Assembly: GCA_039714995.1 (NCBI GenBank)
Contig: JBDLII010000006.1
Location: 1-32,104 of the forward strand
Source: Sva-25 sp039714995
GTDB lineage: Bacteria > Pseudomonadota > Gammaproteobacteria > Chromatiales > Chromatiaceae
Reading direction: 5' to 3'
DNA length: 32,104 bases
Below are positions 14,766 to 22,922 of the stretch, piece after piece. The translations under genes and the position numbers were made by a program. Below the pieces are notes generated by a model. The model did no database searches, was not told the origin of the DNA, and saw only the letters and a program-made list of their open reading frames with translations. Every line of letters starts with the position of its first letter. Position 1 is the first letter of the stretch.

Positions 14766-17012
14766 CTACACGACTTCGACCCTGTCGATCTTCTGGAAGC
14801 CGCGTGGCAGTTTGCGGCCGCGGCGACCGCGTTCGCCGGAGTAGGCGTCGAGATCCGCGTTTTTCAGGTTCAGATAGCGCTTGCCAGACCAGGCTCTCAA
14901 TACTTTGCCCGGAGAAACACAGGCCAGGGCAACGACGAACTCCTCGCGCGATTGCGCCCTTTTCGCCGGAATGCCGATGATCTTGTTGCCCTTGCCGCGG
15001 CTCATCGCGGGCAGCTCCGCGACGGCAAACACCAGCAGATGGCCGTCACTGGTGATGGCGACGAGGCGGTCGTCCTGCTGCTGGATCGACGCGGGCAGCA
15101 GCGCCTTCGCGCCCTTTGGCAGGCGCAGCACCACCTTGCCCGCCTTTTTGTTGGCCAGCAGCTCTTTCAGCTGCACGCGAAAGCCGTAGCCTGCATCGGA
15201 CGCCAACAGATACCACTGCTCCGGCTCACCACCGAGCACGGCAACGAAGGCGGCACCTGCCGGAGGCGACAAGCGTCCGGTCAGCGGTTCACCCTGGCCG
15301 CGCGCCGACGGCAGCGTATGTGCACTGACGGAGTAACATCGACCGCTGGAGTCGAGGAACACGGCCGGCTGGTTGCTGCGCATTCTGACGCTGTCGAGAT
15401 AGCCGTCGCCGCCCTTGTAGTTCAATCCCACTGCATCGATCTCGTGCCCCTTGGCGGAGCGCACCCAGCCCTTCTCCGACAGCACCACGGTAACGAGCTC
15501 ACTCGGGGCCAGCTCGGTCTCGCCCAGCGCCTCGGCGGCGCCGCGCTGTACGATCGGCGAGCGCCGCTCATCACCATACTCCTCTGCATCGGCCTGGATC
15601 TCCTTGCGGATCAGGGTCTTCATGCGCTGCTTCGAGCCCAGCGTCAGCTCCAGCCAGTCGCGCTCCGCCGCCAACTCCTCCTGCTCGGCGCGGATCTTCA
15701 TCTCCTCGAGCCTGGCCAGCTGGCGCAGGCGGGTGTCGAGAACGTAGTTCGCCTGCGCCTCCGTCAGCTCAAAGCGCTGCATCAGGGCTTCTTTGGGATG
15801 CTCCTCGGTACGGATGATGTGAATCACCTCGTCGATATTCAAAAAGGCGATCAGCAGGCCATCGAGCAGGTGCAGGCGTTCGCTGACTTTTGCCAGGCGA
15901 AACTCGAGCCGCCGGCGCACCGTCTCGAAGCGAAACGCCAGCCACTCCTTCAGCAGCATGCGCAGGTTTTTCACCTGCGGGCGGCCATTGGTGCCGATGA
16001 CGTTCATGTTGACGCGGTAGGTGCGCTCCAGATCCGTGGTGGCGAACAGGTGGGACATCATGCGCTCGATATCGACCCGGTTGGAGCGCGGCACTATCAC
16101 CATCCTGGAGGGGGTCTCGTGGTCGGATTCGTCACGCAGATCCTCGACCCAGGGCAGCTTTTTGGCGCGCATCTGCTGCGCAATCTGCTCCAGCACCTTC
16201 GAACCCGAGACCTGGTAGGGCAGCGCCGTCACCACCACCTCGCCATGCTCGACCTCCCAGTGAGCGCGCATGCGCACGCTGCCGTGGCCGGTTGCATAGA
16301 TCTTCAGCAGGTCGGATGAGGAAGAGATGATCTCGGCCGCGGTCGGAAAATCAGGCGCCGGAACCAGTTCATGCAGCTCCTCGACGGTCGCTTTCGGATG
16401 TTCTATGAGGTGGATGCAGGCCGCCGCAACTTCGCGCAGGTTGTGTGGCGGAATGTCCGTCGCCATGCCGACGGCGATACCCGAGCCGCCGTTGAGCAGC
16501 ACATTCGGCAGCCTCGCGGGGAGCACCACCGGTTCGTCCAGGGTGCCGTCGAAGTTGGGCTGCCAGTCGACAGTTCCCTCCCCCAGCTCCCGCAGCAGCA
16601 GCTTGGCATAGGGGGCCAGGCGCGCCTCGGTATAGCGCATCGCAGCGAATGATTTGGGATCGTCCGGGCTGCCCCAGTTGCCCTGCCCCTGCACCAGCGG
16701 ATAGCGGTAGGAGAAGGGCTGCGCCATCAACACCATGGCCTCGTAGCAGGCGCTGTCGCCATGCGGGTGAAATTTGCCCAGCACATCACCGACGGTGCGC
16801 GCCGACTTCTTGAACTTGGCGCTGGCCGAGAGCCCCAGTTCCGACATCGCATAGACGATGCGGCGCTGCACCGGCTTGAGACCGTCGCCGATATTGGGCA
16901 GGGCGCGGTCGAGGATGACATACATGGAGTAGTCCAGGTAGGCCTTCTCGGTAAACATGCGCATCGGCAGGCGTTCGATGCCTTCTGTGGTGTAGTCTTG
17001 TGTTGTTTCCAT
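14766..17012 (-). CDS. parC: DNA topoisomerase IV subunit A
   Basis: A 748-residue ParC, the breakage-reunion subunit of topoisomerase IV, which unlinks daughter chromosomes. The DNA-gate region has GKFHPHGDSACYEAM (79-93). The quinolone-determining S87 and E91 are both in the sensitive (wild-type-like) state. The catalytic tyrosine is Y127 in AAMRYTEARL. A coiled-coil tower follows, and then a C-terminal beta-pinwheel with several repeated GKG-like blades (SEKGWVRSAKG, ASDAGYGFR, TSDGHLLVF, SRGKGNKIIG). The length equals that of E. coli ParC. The partner parE is not in the window. The start codon has a weak Shine-Dalgarno but matches the family start. Confidence 0.97.
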   Translation of the reverse strand: METTQDYTTEGIERLPMRMFTEKAYLDYSMYVILDRALPNIGDGLKPVQRRIVYAMSELGLSASAKFKKSARTVGDVLGKFHPHGDSACYEAMVLMAQPFSYRYPLVQGQGNWGSPDDPKSFAAMRYTEARLAPYAKLLLRELGEGTVDWQPNFDGTLDEPVVLPARLPNVLLNGGSGIAVGMATDIPPHNLREVAAACIHLIEHPKATVEELHELVPAPDFPTAAEIISSSSDLLKIYATGHGSVRMRAHWEVEHGEVVVTALPYQVSGSKVLEQIAQQMRAKKLPWVEDLRDESDHETPSRMVIVPRSNRVDIERMMSHLFATTDLERTYRVNMNVIGTNGRPQVKNLRMLLKEWLAFRFETVRRRLEFRLAKVSERLHLLDGLLIAFLNIDEVIHIIRTEEHPKEALMQRFELTEAQANYVLDTRLRQLARLEEMKIRAEQEELAAERDWLELTLGSKQRMKTLIRKEIQADAEEYGDERRSPIVQRGAAEALGETELAPSELVTVVLSEKGWVRSAKGHEIDAVGLNYKGGDGYLDSVRMRSNQPAVFLDSSGRCYSVSAHTLPSARGQGEPLTGRLSPPAGAAFVAVLGGEPEQWYLLASDAGYGFRVQLKELLANKKAGKVVLRLPKGAKALLPASIQQQDDRLVAITSDGHLLVFAVAELPAMSRGKGNKIIGIPAKRAQSREEFVVALACVSPGKVLRAWSGKRYLNLKNADLDAYSGERGRRGRKLPRGFQKIDRVEVV

Positions 17013-17327
17013 CGACTCGAAGATGAGAAAATTCTGGCTCAGAAGCTTATCAGTATCATGGTGGGATGCGCTACTGCTTAAACCAACCTGCGGTTAGCAC
17101 AGATCCCTGTGGCGATATTCATATTTGATTGTCCGGACGTGCCAAAAAAAGCTCCCATCCTCCAGCTGTTTGCTTTACACTTGCCCGCAGGGTGATTATT
17201 GCAGCCTGATCGATGCACATGCTGGTGCGTCTGGATTTGTGAGGTTGTCCCGTGATCCCTCAACAAACTGATATCTCACAAATAAAGAGATTCAGCAATA
17301 ATATCAACATTCAAGCGGAGAGCACTT
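17013..17327. other. Divergent intergenic region between parC and the symporter operon
   Basis: No gene is evident in these 315 bases. They must contain the parC and symporter promoters. A possible TTTACA lies around 17174, but no matching -10 is convincing. The A+T-rich stretch 17265-17310 precedes the symporter Shine-Dalgarno. I found no strong inverted repeat. Confidence 0.5.
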
Positions 17328-17585
17328 ATGAGTGACAACTCAGCATCTGACTACTGGAAGGCGAATATTCGACTGGTCGTCTTCTGTCTCACCATCTGGT
17401 TTATCGTCTCCTACCTGTTCGGCATCATGCTTGTCGAACCTTTGAATCAGATTCAGCTCGGTGGCTATAAGCTCGGTTTCTGGTTCGCCCAGCAGGGCTC
17501 CATCTACACCTTTGTGGTCCTGATCTTTTTCTACGCCTGGCGCATGAATGCGCTCGACCGCAAATTCGACGTCCACGAAGACTAG
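17328..17585 (+). CDS. DUF4212 small subunit of a sodium:solute symporter
   Basis: An 85-residue membrane protein with two hydrophobic segments at about 16-35 and 53-69, in the style of the DUF4212 putative solute:sodium symporter small subunit. It starts with YWKANIRLVVFCLTIWF, typical of the family, and ends with a charged cytosolic tail. A GGAGAGC ribosome-binding site precedes the ATG. The large subunit begins 10 bases after its stop. In the known pair the small subunit is always encoded directly upstream of a VC_2705-type symporter, as here. It probably stabilises or regulates the large subunit. Confidence 0.93.
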   Translation: MSDNSASDYWKANIRLVVFCLTIWFIVSYLFGIMLVEPLNQIQLGGYKLGFWFAQQGSIYTFVVLIFFYAWRMNALDRKFDVHED

Positions 17586-17595
17586 GAGCTGACGC

Positions 17596-19413
17596 ATGGA
17601 ACTACAGACATTAACCTATCTCGTCGTGGGCCTGACATTCGCCCTCTACATCGGCATCGCCATCTGGGCGCGCGCCTCGTCGACAGGCGAATTCTACGTC
17701 GCCGGCAAGGGCATTCACCCGGTCGCCAACGGCATGGCGACAGCGGCTGACTGGATGTCCGCGGCCTCCTTCATCTCGATGGCGGGCCTGATCGCCTTCA
17801 ACGGCTACGGCGCATCGGTCTTCCTGATGGGCTGGACCGGCGGCTACGTGCTGCTGGCGATGCTGCTGGCGCCCTACCTGCGCAAGTTCGGCAAGTTCAC
17901 GGTGCCGGAGTTTATCGGTGAGCGCTACTACTCGCGCACTGCCCGCATCGTCGCGGTCATCTGCCTGATCCTGGCCTCCATCACCTACGTCATCGGCCAG
18001 ATGAAGGGCATCGGCGTGGCCTTCTCCCGCTTCCTGGAGACAGATTACGACACCGGCCTCTACATCGGCATGGGCATCGTCTTCATCTACGCCGTACTCG
18101 GCGGCATGAAGGGCATCACCTACACGCAGATCGCCCAGTACGTGGTGCTGATCTTCGCCTACACCGTGCCTGCTATCTTCATCTCGATGAACCTCACCGG
18201 CAATCCCTCGCCCCAGTTGGGCCTTGGCGGTGAGTACATAGAGGACGGTGTCGCCTCCGGCGTCACCCTGCTCGACAAGCTCGACCAGGTAGTCACCGAA
18301 CTCGGCTTCAAGGAGTACACCACCCAGGTGATGGGCAACACGCTCAACATGTGGGTCTACACCCTGTCGCTGATGATCGGCACCGCCGGCCTGCCGCACG
18401 TCATCATTCGCTTTTTCACCGTTCCCAAAGTCAAGGATGCGCGCTTCTCGGCCGGCTGGGCGCTGGTCTTCATTGCCATCCTCTACACAACCGCCCCTGC
18501 AGTCGGCGCCATGGCGCGACTCAACCTGATGGAGACCATCCAGGTCGGCGAGGTCGGTTCACCGGAGGGCAACCTGCTGTACGAAGAGCGTCCCCAGTGG
18601 TTCAAGAACTGGGAATCCACCGGCCTGTTGCATTTCGAGGACAAGAACGGCGACGGCCGTATCCAGTACTACGATGAGAAAGGACTGGGTGACAAGGCTG
18701 CCTCCTACGGCTGGAAGGGCAATGAATTGGGCCACAAGAAAGGCGAAGCAGTCAAGGCCGGTCCAGACCGTGACATCATGGTGCTGGCCAACCCGGAAAT
18801 CGCCAAGCTGCCGAACTGGGTGATTGCCCTGGTCGTCGCAGGCGGCCTGGCCGCGGCGCTCTCCACCGCGGCGGGTCTGCTGCTGGCCATCTCTTCGGCC
18901 ATCTCCCACGACCTGCTCAAGGGGGTCTTCATGCCGTCGATCTCGGAGAAGAACGAACTCACGGCAAGCCGGATCGCCATGGCGCTCGCCATCGTCGCCG
19001 CCGGTTTCCTCGGGCTCAATCCACCCGGGTTTGCCGCAGGCACGGTGGCTATCGCCTTCGGCCTGGCCGCCTCGTCGATCTTTCCGGTGCTGATGATGGG
19101 CATCTTCAACAAGAAGATGAACCGGGCCGGAGCAATCTGGGGCATGGTCGCCGGTATCAGCGTGACCCTGCTGTACGTGTTCCAGCACAAGGGCATCTTT
19201 TTCATCCCTGGCACCGAGTTCCTTGGCAACATGCCCAAGGACTGGTTCTTCGGCATCTCGCCGAACGCCTTCGGCGCCGTCGGTGCAGTGGTCAACTTCG
19301 CTGTGGCCTGGGGTGTTTCCAAGGTGACCGCGGCCCCGCCGGAGCATATCCAGCACCTGGTGGAGCACATCCGCGTTCCGCGCGGTGCTGAGGCAGCTGC
19401 CAGCGATCACTAG
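17596..19413 (+). CDS. Sodium:solute symporter large subunit, VC_2705-like (acetate/carboxylate uptake)
   Basis: A 605-residue transporter of the SSS family, with about 13 hydrophobic segments. Family landmarks include EFYVAGKGIHPVANGMATAA near the N-terminus and LGGMKGITYTQIAQYVVL in the middle. It is most like the VC_2705 subfamily, relatives of the acetate permease ActP. Unlike short ActP forms, it carries a polar insert of about 80 residues (about 317-396). Inside it is an EF-hand-like loop, DKNGDGRIQYYD (349-360). The ATG follows AGGAGCTGACGC. The terminator at 19436-19461 ends the operon. The acs gene and the DUF294 regulator downstream support acetate or another short carboxylate as substrate, but this is not proved. 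Confidence 0.92.
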   Translation: MELQTLTYLVVGLTFALYIGIAIWARASSTGEFYVAGKGIHPVANGMATAADWMSAASFISMAGLIAFNGYGASVFLMGWTGGYVLLAMLLAPYLRKFGKFTVPEFIGERYYSRTARIVAVICLILASITYVIGQMKGIGVAFSRFLETDYDTGLYIGMGIVFIYAVLGGMKGITYTQIAQYVVLIFAYTVPAIFISMNLTGNPSPQLGLGGEYIEDGVASGVTLLDKLDQVVTELGFKEYTTQVMGNTLNMWVYTLSLMIGTAGLPHVIIRFFTVPKVKDARFSAGWALVFIAILYTTAPAVGAMARLNLMETIQVGEVGSPEGNLLYEERPQWFKNWESTGLLHFEDKNGDGRIQYYDEKGLGDKAASYGWKGNELGHKKGEAVKAGPDRDIMVLANPEIAKLPNWVIALVVAGGLAAALSTAAGLLLAISSAISHDLLKGVFMPSISEKNELTASRIAMALAIVAAGFLGLNPPGFAAGTVAIAFGLAASSIFPVLMMGIFNKKMNRAGAIWGMVAGISVTLLYVFQHKGIFFIPGTEFLGNMPKDWFFGISPNAFGAVGAVVNFAVAWGVSKVTAAPPEHIQHLVEHIRVPRGAEAAASDH

Positions 19414-19435
19414 AAAGTGATTGCAACCTGAGAAG

Positions 19436-19461
19436 AAAAGGGCTCCGTATGGGGCCCTTTT
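19436..19461 (+). terminator. Rho-independent terminator after the symporter
   Basis: AAAAGGGC (19436-19443) pairs with GCCCTTTT (19454-19461) around a 10-base loop, 22 bases past the stop codon. The T-rich end of the stem serves as the U-tract. The structure would also work in reverse. Confidence 0.85.
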
Positions 19462-19481
19462 CCTTATATAACCGCTATAAC

Positions 19482-19534
19482 CGGGGTCAGCACTTGTATT
19501 TGCTAATATTGGAAACAATAGTGTTCTGACCCCG
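19482..19534. repeat. Palindromic GGGGTCAG...CTGACCCC element
   Basis: Perfect 9-base ends CGGGGTCAG (19482-19490) and CTGACCCCG (19526-19534) enclose an A+T-rich centre of 35 bases with CACT/AGTG continuing the pairing. Elements with these ends are widespread intergenic repeats in proteobacteria. There is only this one copy in the window. Confidence 0.75.
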
Positions 19535-19562
19535 ATTTCGATCCGATTTCTGATTTCCAACA

Positions 19563-20018
19563 ATGGCCAACAAAACCCTTAACCCGCAACTCAAGGTTGC
19601 CATCCTTATCGCACCTTTTTTATTCATCATTGGCTTCATCGCGATGGAATATTTTGCGCAGGATGACCCGCCTGGCAATGTCCTGCATCAGCTGCATGCA
19701 GTCAATGAACGCTGTGATTTAAGCAACAACGACTGTACATTCAGCAATGCCGATCTACAGATTTCGGTTACTCTCGAGGAGCAGCTGGAGAGCGGCAGTA
19801 GCCGTCTGCGTCTCCTCTCGCAACAGGATCTCGGGGGAGTCGCCATCGCCCTGACCGATATCGATGACGACGCCGCGCCGATCACGATGATTTCTGAGGA
19901 TGACCCGCGCCAATGGAGTGTCAACATCCATGCACCGCTGACGATCTTCCCCTACCTGCGCCTGGTTGTCAGGAGTGAGAAGGGGCTCTACTTTGGCGAG
20001 GCGCCTGTAGACATGTAA
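19563..20018 (+). CDS. Membrane-anchored hypothetical protein, 151 aa
   Basis: I do not recognise a named family. The 151-residue protein has a single N-terminal membrane segment (about 12-31). A soluble domain follows, presumably periplasmic, with two cysteines (C51 and C58, in RCDLSNNDCTF) spaced to form a disulfide. The C-terminal ~80 residues are strand-rich with alternating hydrophobic residues, ending FGEAPVDM. The pattern resembles a short Ig-like or FixH-like periplasmic domain, but I would not name it. It lies after the symporter's terminator, so it needs its own promoter, and before the DUF294 regulator. Its proximity hints at a link to the symporter system. Confidence 0.75.
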   Translation: MANKTLNPQLKVAILIAPFLFIIGFIAMEYFAQDDPPGNVLHQLHAVNERCDLSNNDCTFSNADLQISVTLEEQLESGSSRLRLLSQQDLGGVAIALTDIDDDAAPITMISEDDPRQWSVNIHAPLTIFPYLRLVVRSEKGLYFGEAPVDM

Positions 20019-20055
20019 CAAGGATGCGCTCTCAATGCAGCTCAAATCGTATTTT

Positions 20056-20083
20056 CGTCATTCCGGCATCCGCCGGAATGACG
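20056..20083. repeat. Perfect 12-bp palindrome, CGTCATTCCGGC family
   Basis: CGTCATTCCGGC (20056-20067) and GCCGGAATGACG (20072-20083) are exact complements around a four-base loop. This is a very common intergenic hairpin type in proteobacteria, and here could also stop transcription weakly. Confidence 0.8.
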
Positions 20084-20109
20084 AGGCGCATAGACTCTAT
20101 ATATTCTTT

Positions 20110-20137
20110 TCCGTGTAGTCCGTGTGTTCCGTGGTGA
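20110..20137 (+). repeat. Short dispersed repeat (TCCGTGT...GTGTTCCG), copy B
   Basis: Matches 10415-10442 at 26 of 28 positions in the same orientation. It lies 37 bases upstream of the DUF294 gene start, so it may form part of its 5' leader. Confidence 0.6.
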
Positions 20138-20174
20138 GAAAATACTTTTGATGAAAATGGGACTATAGATACCA

Positions 20175-22034
20175 ATGGAGATCGAACAACTCGAGATTCG
20201 CGACTACCTGAGCCGCTGTGCGCCGCTGGACAAGCTGGACGAAGAGACGCTGAACCAGGTCGCTGCTGAACTGGAGATCGGCTACGCGCGCCGCGGCAAG
20301 CAGATCCTGAAGCCGGGCGATATAAACCGCTCGCTCTACCTGATCCGCTCGGGCGCCGTCGAGATCAGGACGGAGGATGACAGCCTGCATGACCAGCTTG
20401 GTGAAGAGAGCTGGTTCGGTTTTCGCTCGCTGTTTCGCGGCGGCGACGTGGTGCTCTCAGCCACAGCGCTCGAGGATACCCTGCTCTATCAACTCCCGAT
20501 CGAGACCTTTCATGCGCTGATCGACGGGCACGAATCGGTGCGACTCTATTTTTCGAAACAAAATCCGATTCGCATGCGCAATGCGATCCAGGAACTCCAG
20601 GACAAGCAGAGCAATACCCTGATCGCCACCCATGTCAGCGATCTGACCCATGGCACGCCGCAGATGATCGAACAGACGGCAACCATCGAAGCCGCTGCAC
20701 AGAAGATGAAATCCGCAACGGTCACCGCGATGTTGGTGATGGACCAGGGACGACTCTGTGGCATACTCACCGACCGCGCCTTCTGCACCAAGGTGACCGC
20801 CAACCGCATGTCCTTCGATGATCCGGTCTCCAGCATCATGACGCCGGATCCACTGACCATTCCGACATCCACGCTGGGGGCCGAGGCACTGCTGGTCATG
20901 GCGCGCCACAACATCCGCCACCTCCCGGTCATGGACGGCAACAGCATTATCGGCATGATCACGGCGACCGACCTGATTCGCCAGCAGAGCTACAACACCA
21001 TCTACCTGATCAACGAGATTCATCGCGCCGATACTGTAGAAGAGCTGCAGCAGCTCAGCCGGCAGCTTCCCGGTACGATGGCGACACTGGTCGACAGCAG
21101 CCTCACGGCCTACGATATCGGCCACGCCATCAGCTCCATCGGCGAGGCGATCACCCGGCGGCTGGTGCGCATGGCCGAAGAGCAATTCGGCGAGGCGCCT
21201 ATTCCCTACGCCTGGATCACTGCCGGCTCGATGGCGCGCAACGAGCAGACGGCCCACTCCGACCAGGACAATGCGCTGATTCTCTCCAACAATTACGATT
21301 CACAGCAGCATGGCGACTATTTCGAGAAGATGAGCCACCTGGTGTGCGACGGCCTGAATGCCTGCGGCTATGTCTACTGCCCGGGTGACGTGATGGCAAC
21401 CAACCCCAAGTGGCGCCAGCCACTCTCTGCTTGGCGCGGCTATTTCAATAGATGGATCTTCAATCCCCAGCCAAAGGCATTGATGTACGCCAGCATCTTT
21501 TTCGATCTGCAGTGCGTCCACGGCGACACCAGCCTGTTGGAGACACTACAGAGCGAGGTGCTGAAGAAGACACAAGGCAACACCATCTTTCTCGCCTACA
21601 TGACAGCGAATGCACTGCACTACCATCCCCCTCTGGGTCTTTTCAAACAGTTCGTCCTGGAGAAAGGCGGCGCGGAGGAGAAGGCGCTGAACATGAAAAA
21701 ACGGGGTATCGTACCGATTACCGACCTGGCACGGGTGTATGCGCTCTCCGCCGGCGTCAGCGCGCTGAATACCCAGGACCGGCTCGAGGCGGCCGGTGAA
21801 GCCGGCGTACTCAGCCGCAGTGGCATGGCAGACCTGGTCGACGCACTGGAGTTTATCGCCAGCGTACGCCTGCAGCACCAGTCACACCAGATCAGGGCGG
21901 GAGAACAACCGGACAACTTCGTGCCTCCTGAGCAGCTCTCTTCACTGGAGCGCCGCCACCTGAAAGACGCTTTCGACGTGGTCAGAACCATCCAGACCAC
22001 CATGGAGACCGGCAACCAGACGGGCAACTTCTAA
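20175..22034 (+). CDS. cNMP-binding / CBS / DUF294 nucleotidyltransferase-like regulator
   Basis: A 619-residue soluble multidomain protein. Residues about 10-130 form a cyclic-nucleotide-binding-type beta barrel (LKPGDINRSLYLIRSGAVEI). Two CBS domains follow at about 155-215 and 220-280 (VSSIMTPDPLTIP...RHLPVMDG). Then comes a DUF294 nucleotidyltransferase-like domain with G351-S352...D363-Q-D365 (GSMARNEQTAHSDQDNAL), the GS...DxD signature of the GlnD-type fold. The C-terminal DUF294_C domain completes it. CBS and cNMP domains suggest sensing of adenylates. The set symporter-DUF294-exonuclease-acs recurs in gammaproteobacteria, suggesting control of acetate metabolism, possibly by nucleotidylation of a partner. 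Its stop overlaps the next start by one base (TAATG). Confidence 0.93.
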   Translation: MEIEQLEIRDYLSRCAPLDKLDEETLNQVAAELEIGYARRGKQILKPGDINRSLYLIRSGAVEIRTEDDSLHDQLGEESWFGFRSLFRGGDVVLSATALEDTLLYQLPIETFHALIDGHESVRLYFSKQNPIRMRNAIQELQDKQSNTLIATHVSDLTHGTPQMIEQTATIEAAAQKMKSATVTAMLVMDQGRLCGILTDRAFCTKVTANRMSFDDPVSSIMTPDPLTIPTSTLGAEALLVMARHNIRHLPVMDGNSIIGMITATDLIRQQSYNTIYLINEIHRADTVEELQQLSRQLPGTMATLVDSSLTAYDIGHAISSIGEAITRRLVRMAEEQFGEAPIPYAWITAGSMARNEQTAHSDQDNALILSNNYDSQQHGDYFEKMSHLVCDGLNACGYVYCPGDVMATNPKWRQPLSAWRGYFNRWIFNPQPKALMYASIFFDLQCVHGDTSLLETLQSEVLKKTQGNTIFLAYMTANALHYHPPLGLFKQFVLEKGGAEEKALNMKKRGIVPITDLARVYALSAGVSALNTQDRLEAAGEAGVLSRSGMADLVDALEFIASVRLQHQSHQIRAGEQPDNFVPPEQLSSLERRHLKDAFDVVRTIQTTMETGNQTGNF

Positions 22035-22732
22035 TGCTCTCTACTCTATTACCAGCCCTGCTGCCGGCAGATCACTACCGGCGCTGGCTGCTGGGCAGGG
22101 TTGAAGAGGGGCCGCTGAAATCCTATCTGCAGACCCCCCTCCCCGGCAGGCGCAGCAACATCCACCAGTGCGAGTTTCTGGCGCTCGACTTCGAGACCAC
22201 CGGACTCGACGCCCGGCAGGAGGCGATTCTCAGCATCGGCTACACGCTGCTCAGCAACAGTAAGATCCTGATGCGCAACAATGGCCACCACCTTGTCATG
22301 GTCAACAAGTCCATTCCCGAGGAGAGCGTCATCATCCATAAAATCACCGATGACCGCGCCCGCCAGGGCATCCATCTGCACGACGTGATGCCGATCCTGC
22401 TGCAGCAGATGGCCGGCAGGGTGATCCTGGTGCACTACGGCGCTATCGAGCGCAACTTTCTGAATGCCGCCTGCCTGCAACTCTACGGCTACAGGTTGCC
22501 GATGCTGATCGCCGACACCCTGCAGATCGAGAAAAACCGCCTGCAGCGCAGCCAGACGGCCACCACCGTCAACCAGTTGCGGCTGTTCAATCTCAGAAGA
22601 GCCTATGGCCTGCCACGCTACAATGCGCACAGCGCCCTGGAAGACGCCATTGCAACGGCCGAGCTGTTCCTGGCGCAGGTTGGAGAGATCAGCAGCGGCA
22701 AGTCCATGCCGTTGAAGTATGTCTTGAGTTGA
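22034..22732 (+). CDS. DEDDh 3'-5' exonuclease-like protein
   Basis: A 232-residue protein with a DnaQ-type exonuclease domain. Exo I is D52-F-E54 in LALDFETTGLD. Exo III is H199...D204 in NAHSALEDAIATAELFL. In the Exo II position the usual aspartate is replaced by E139 (LVHYGAIERNFL), a conservative change that may still bind metal. The first ~45 residues are a non-catalytic N-terminal extension. Its ATG overlaps the stop of the DUF294 gene (TAATG), so translation is coupled and the two proteins are probably made in fixed proportion. Substrate (DNA, RNA or a nucleotide adduct on a protein) is unknown. Confidence 0.9.
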   Translation: MLSTLLPALLPADHYRRWLLGRVEEGPLKSYLQTPLPGRRSNIHQCEFLALDFETTGLDARQEAILSIGYTLLSNSKILMRNNGHHLVMVNKSIPEESVIIHKITDDRARQGIHLHDVMPILLQQMAGRVILVHYGAIERNFLNAACLQLYGYRLPMLIADTLQIEKNRLQRSQTATTVNQLRLFNLRRAYGLPRYNAHSALEDAIATAELFLAQVGEISSGKSMPLKYVLS

Positions 22733-22747
22733 TGGCTGTTCAAACCA

Positions 22748-22807
22748 ATCGCGGTCAGAAGACCGCTCCTACGAGGGATAGAGCCGTAGCAGTCTTCTGA
22801 TCGTGAT
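22748..22807. repeat. Inverted pair of GTAG-type REPs (BIME-like), copy B
   Basis: The minus strand 22772-22748 reads GTAG then a GAGCGGTC / GACCGCGAT hairpin, identical to copy A except one base. A diverged inverted partner starting GTAG lies at 22786-22807. It occupies the exonuclease-acs gap and may act on the mRNA between the two genes. Confidence 0.7.
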
Positions 22808-22853
22808 GAAAAACCATCAGGCTGATAAACATCAGTCAATTCAAGGAAAACCT

Positions 22854-22882
22854 TTGACACACTGCCCGACTTGTCGCAACAT
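22854..22882 (+). promoter_or_regulatory. Possible acs promoter
   Basis: A perfect TTGACA (22854-22859) is followed after 17 bases by CAACAT (22877-22882), a weak -10. The acs ATG is 41 bases further on. A promoter here would let acs be expressed apart from the regulator genes. Confidence 0.35.
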
Positions 22883-22922
22883 CGGCGTAATCAAATAAGA
22901 GACATCATAAGAGGAACTCAGC

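Noticed and set aside
14763..16319. 518-residue open frame antisense to parC
   Set aside because: Leu/Gln/His-rich composition typical of an antisense shadow; parC is unambiguous.
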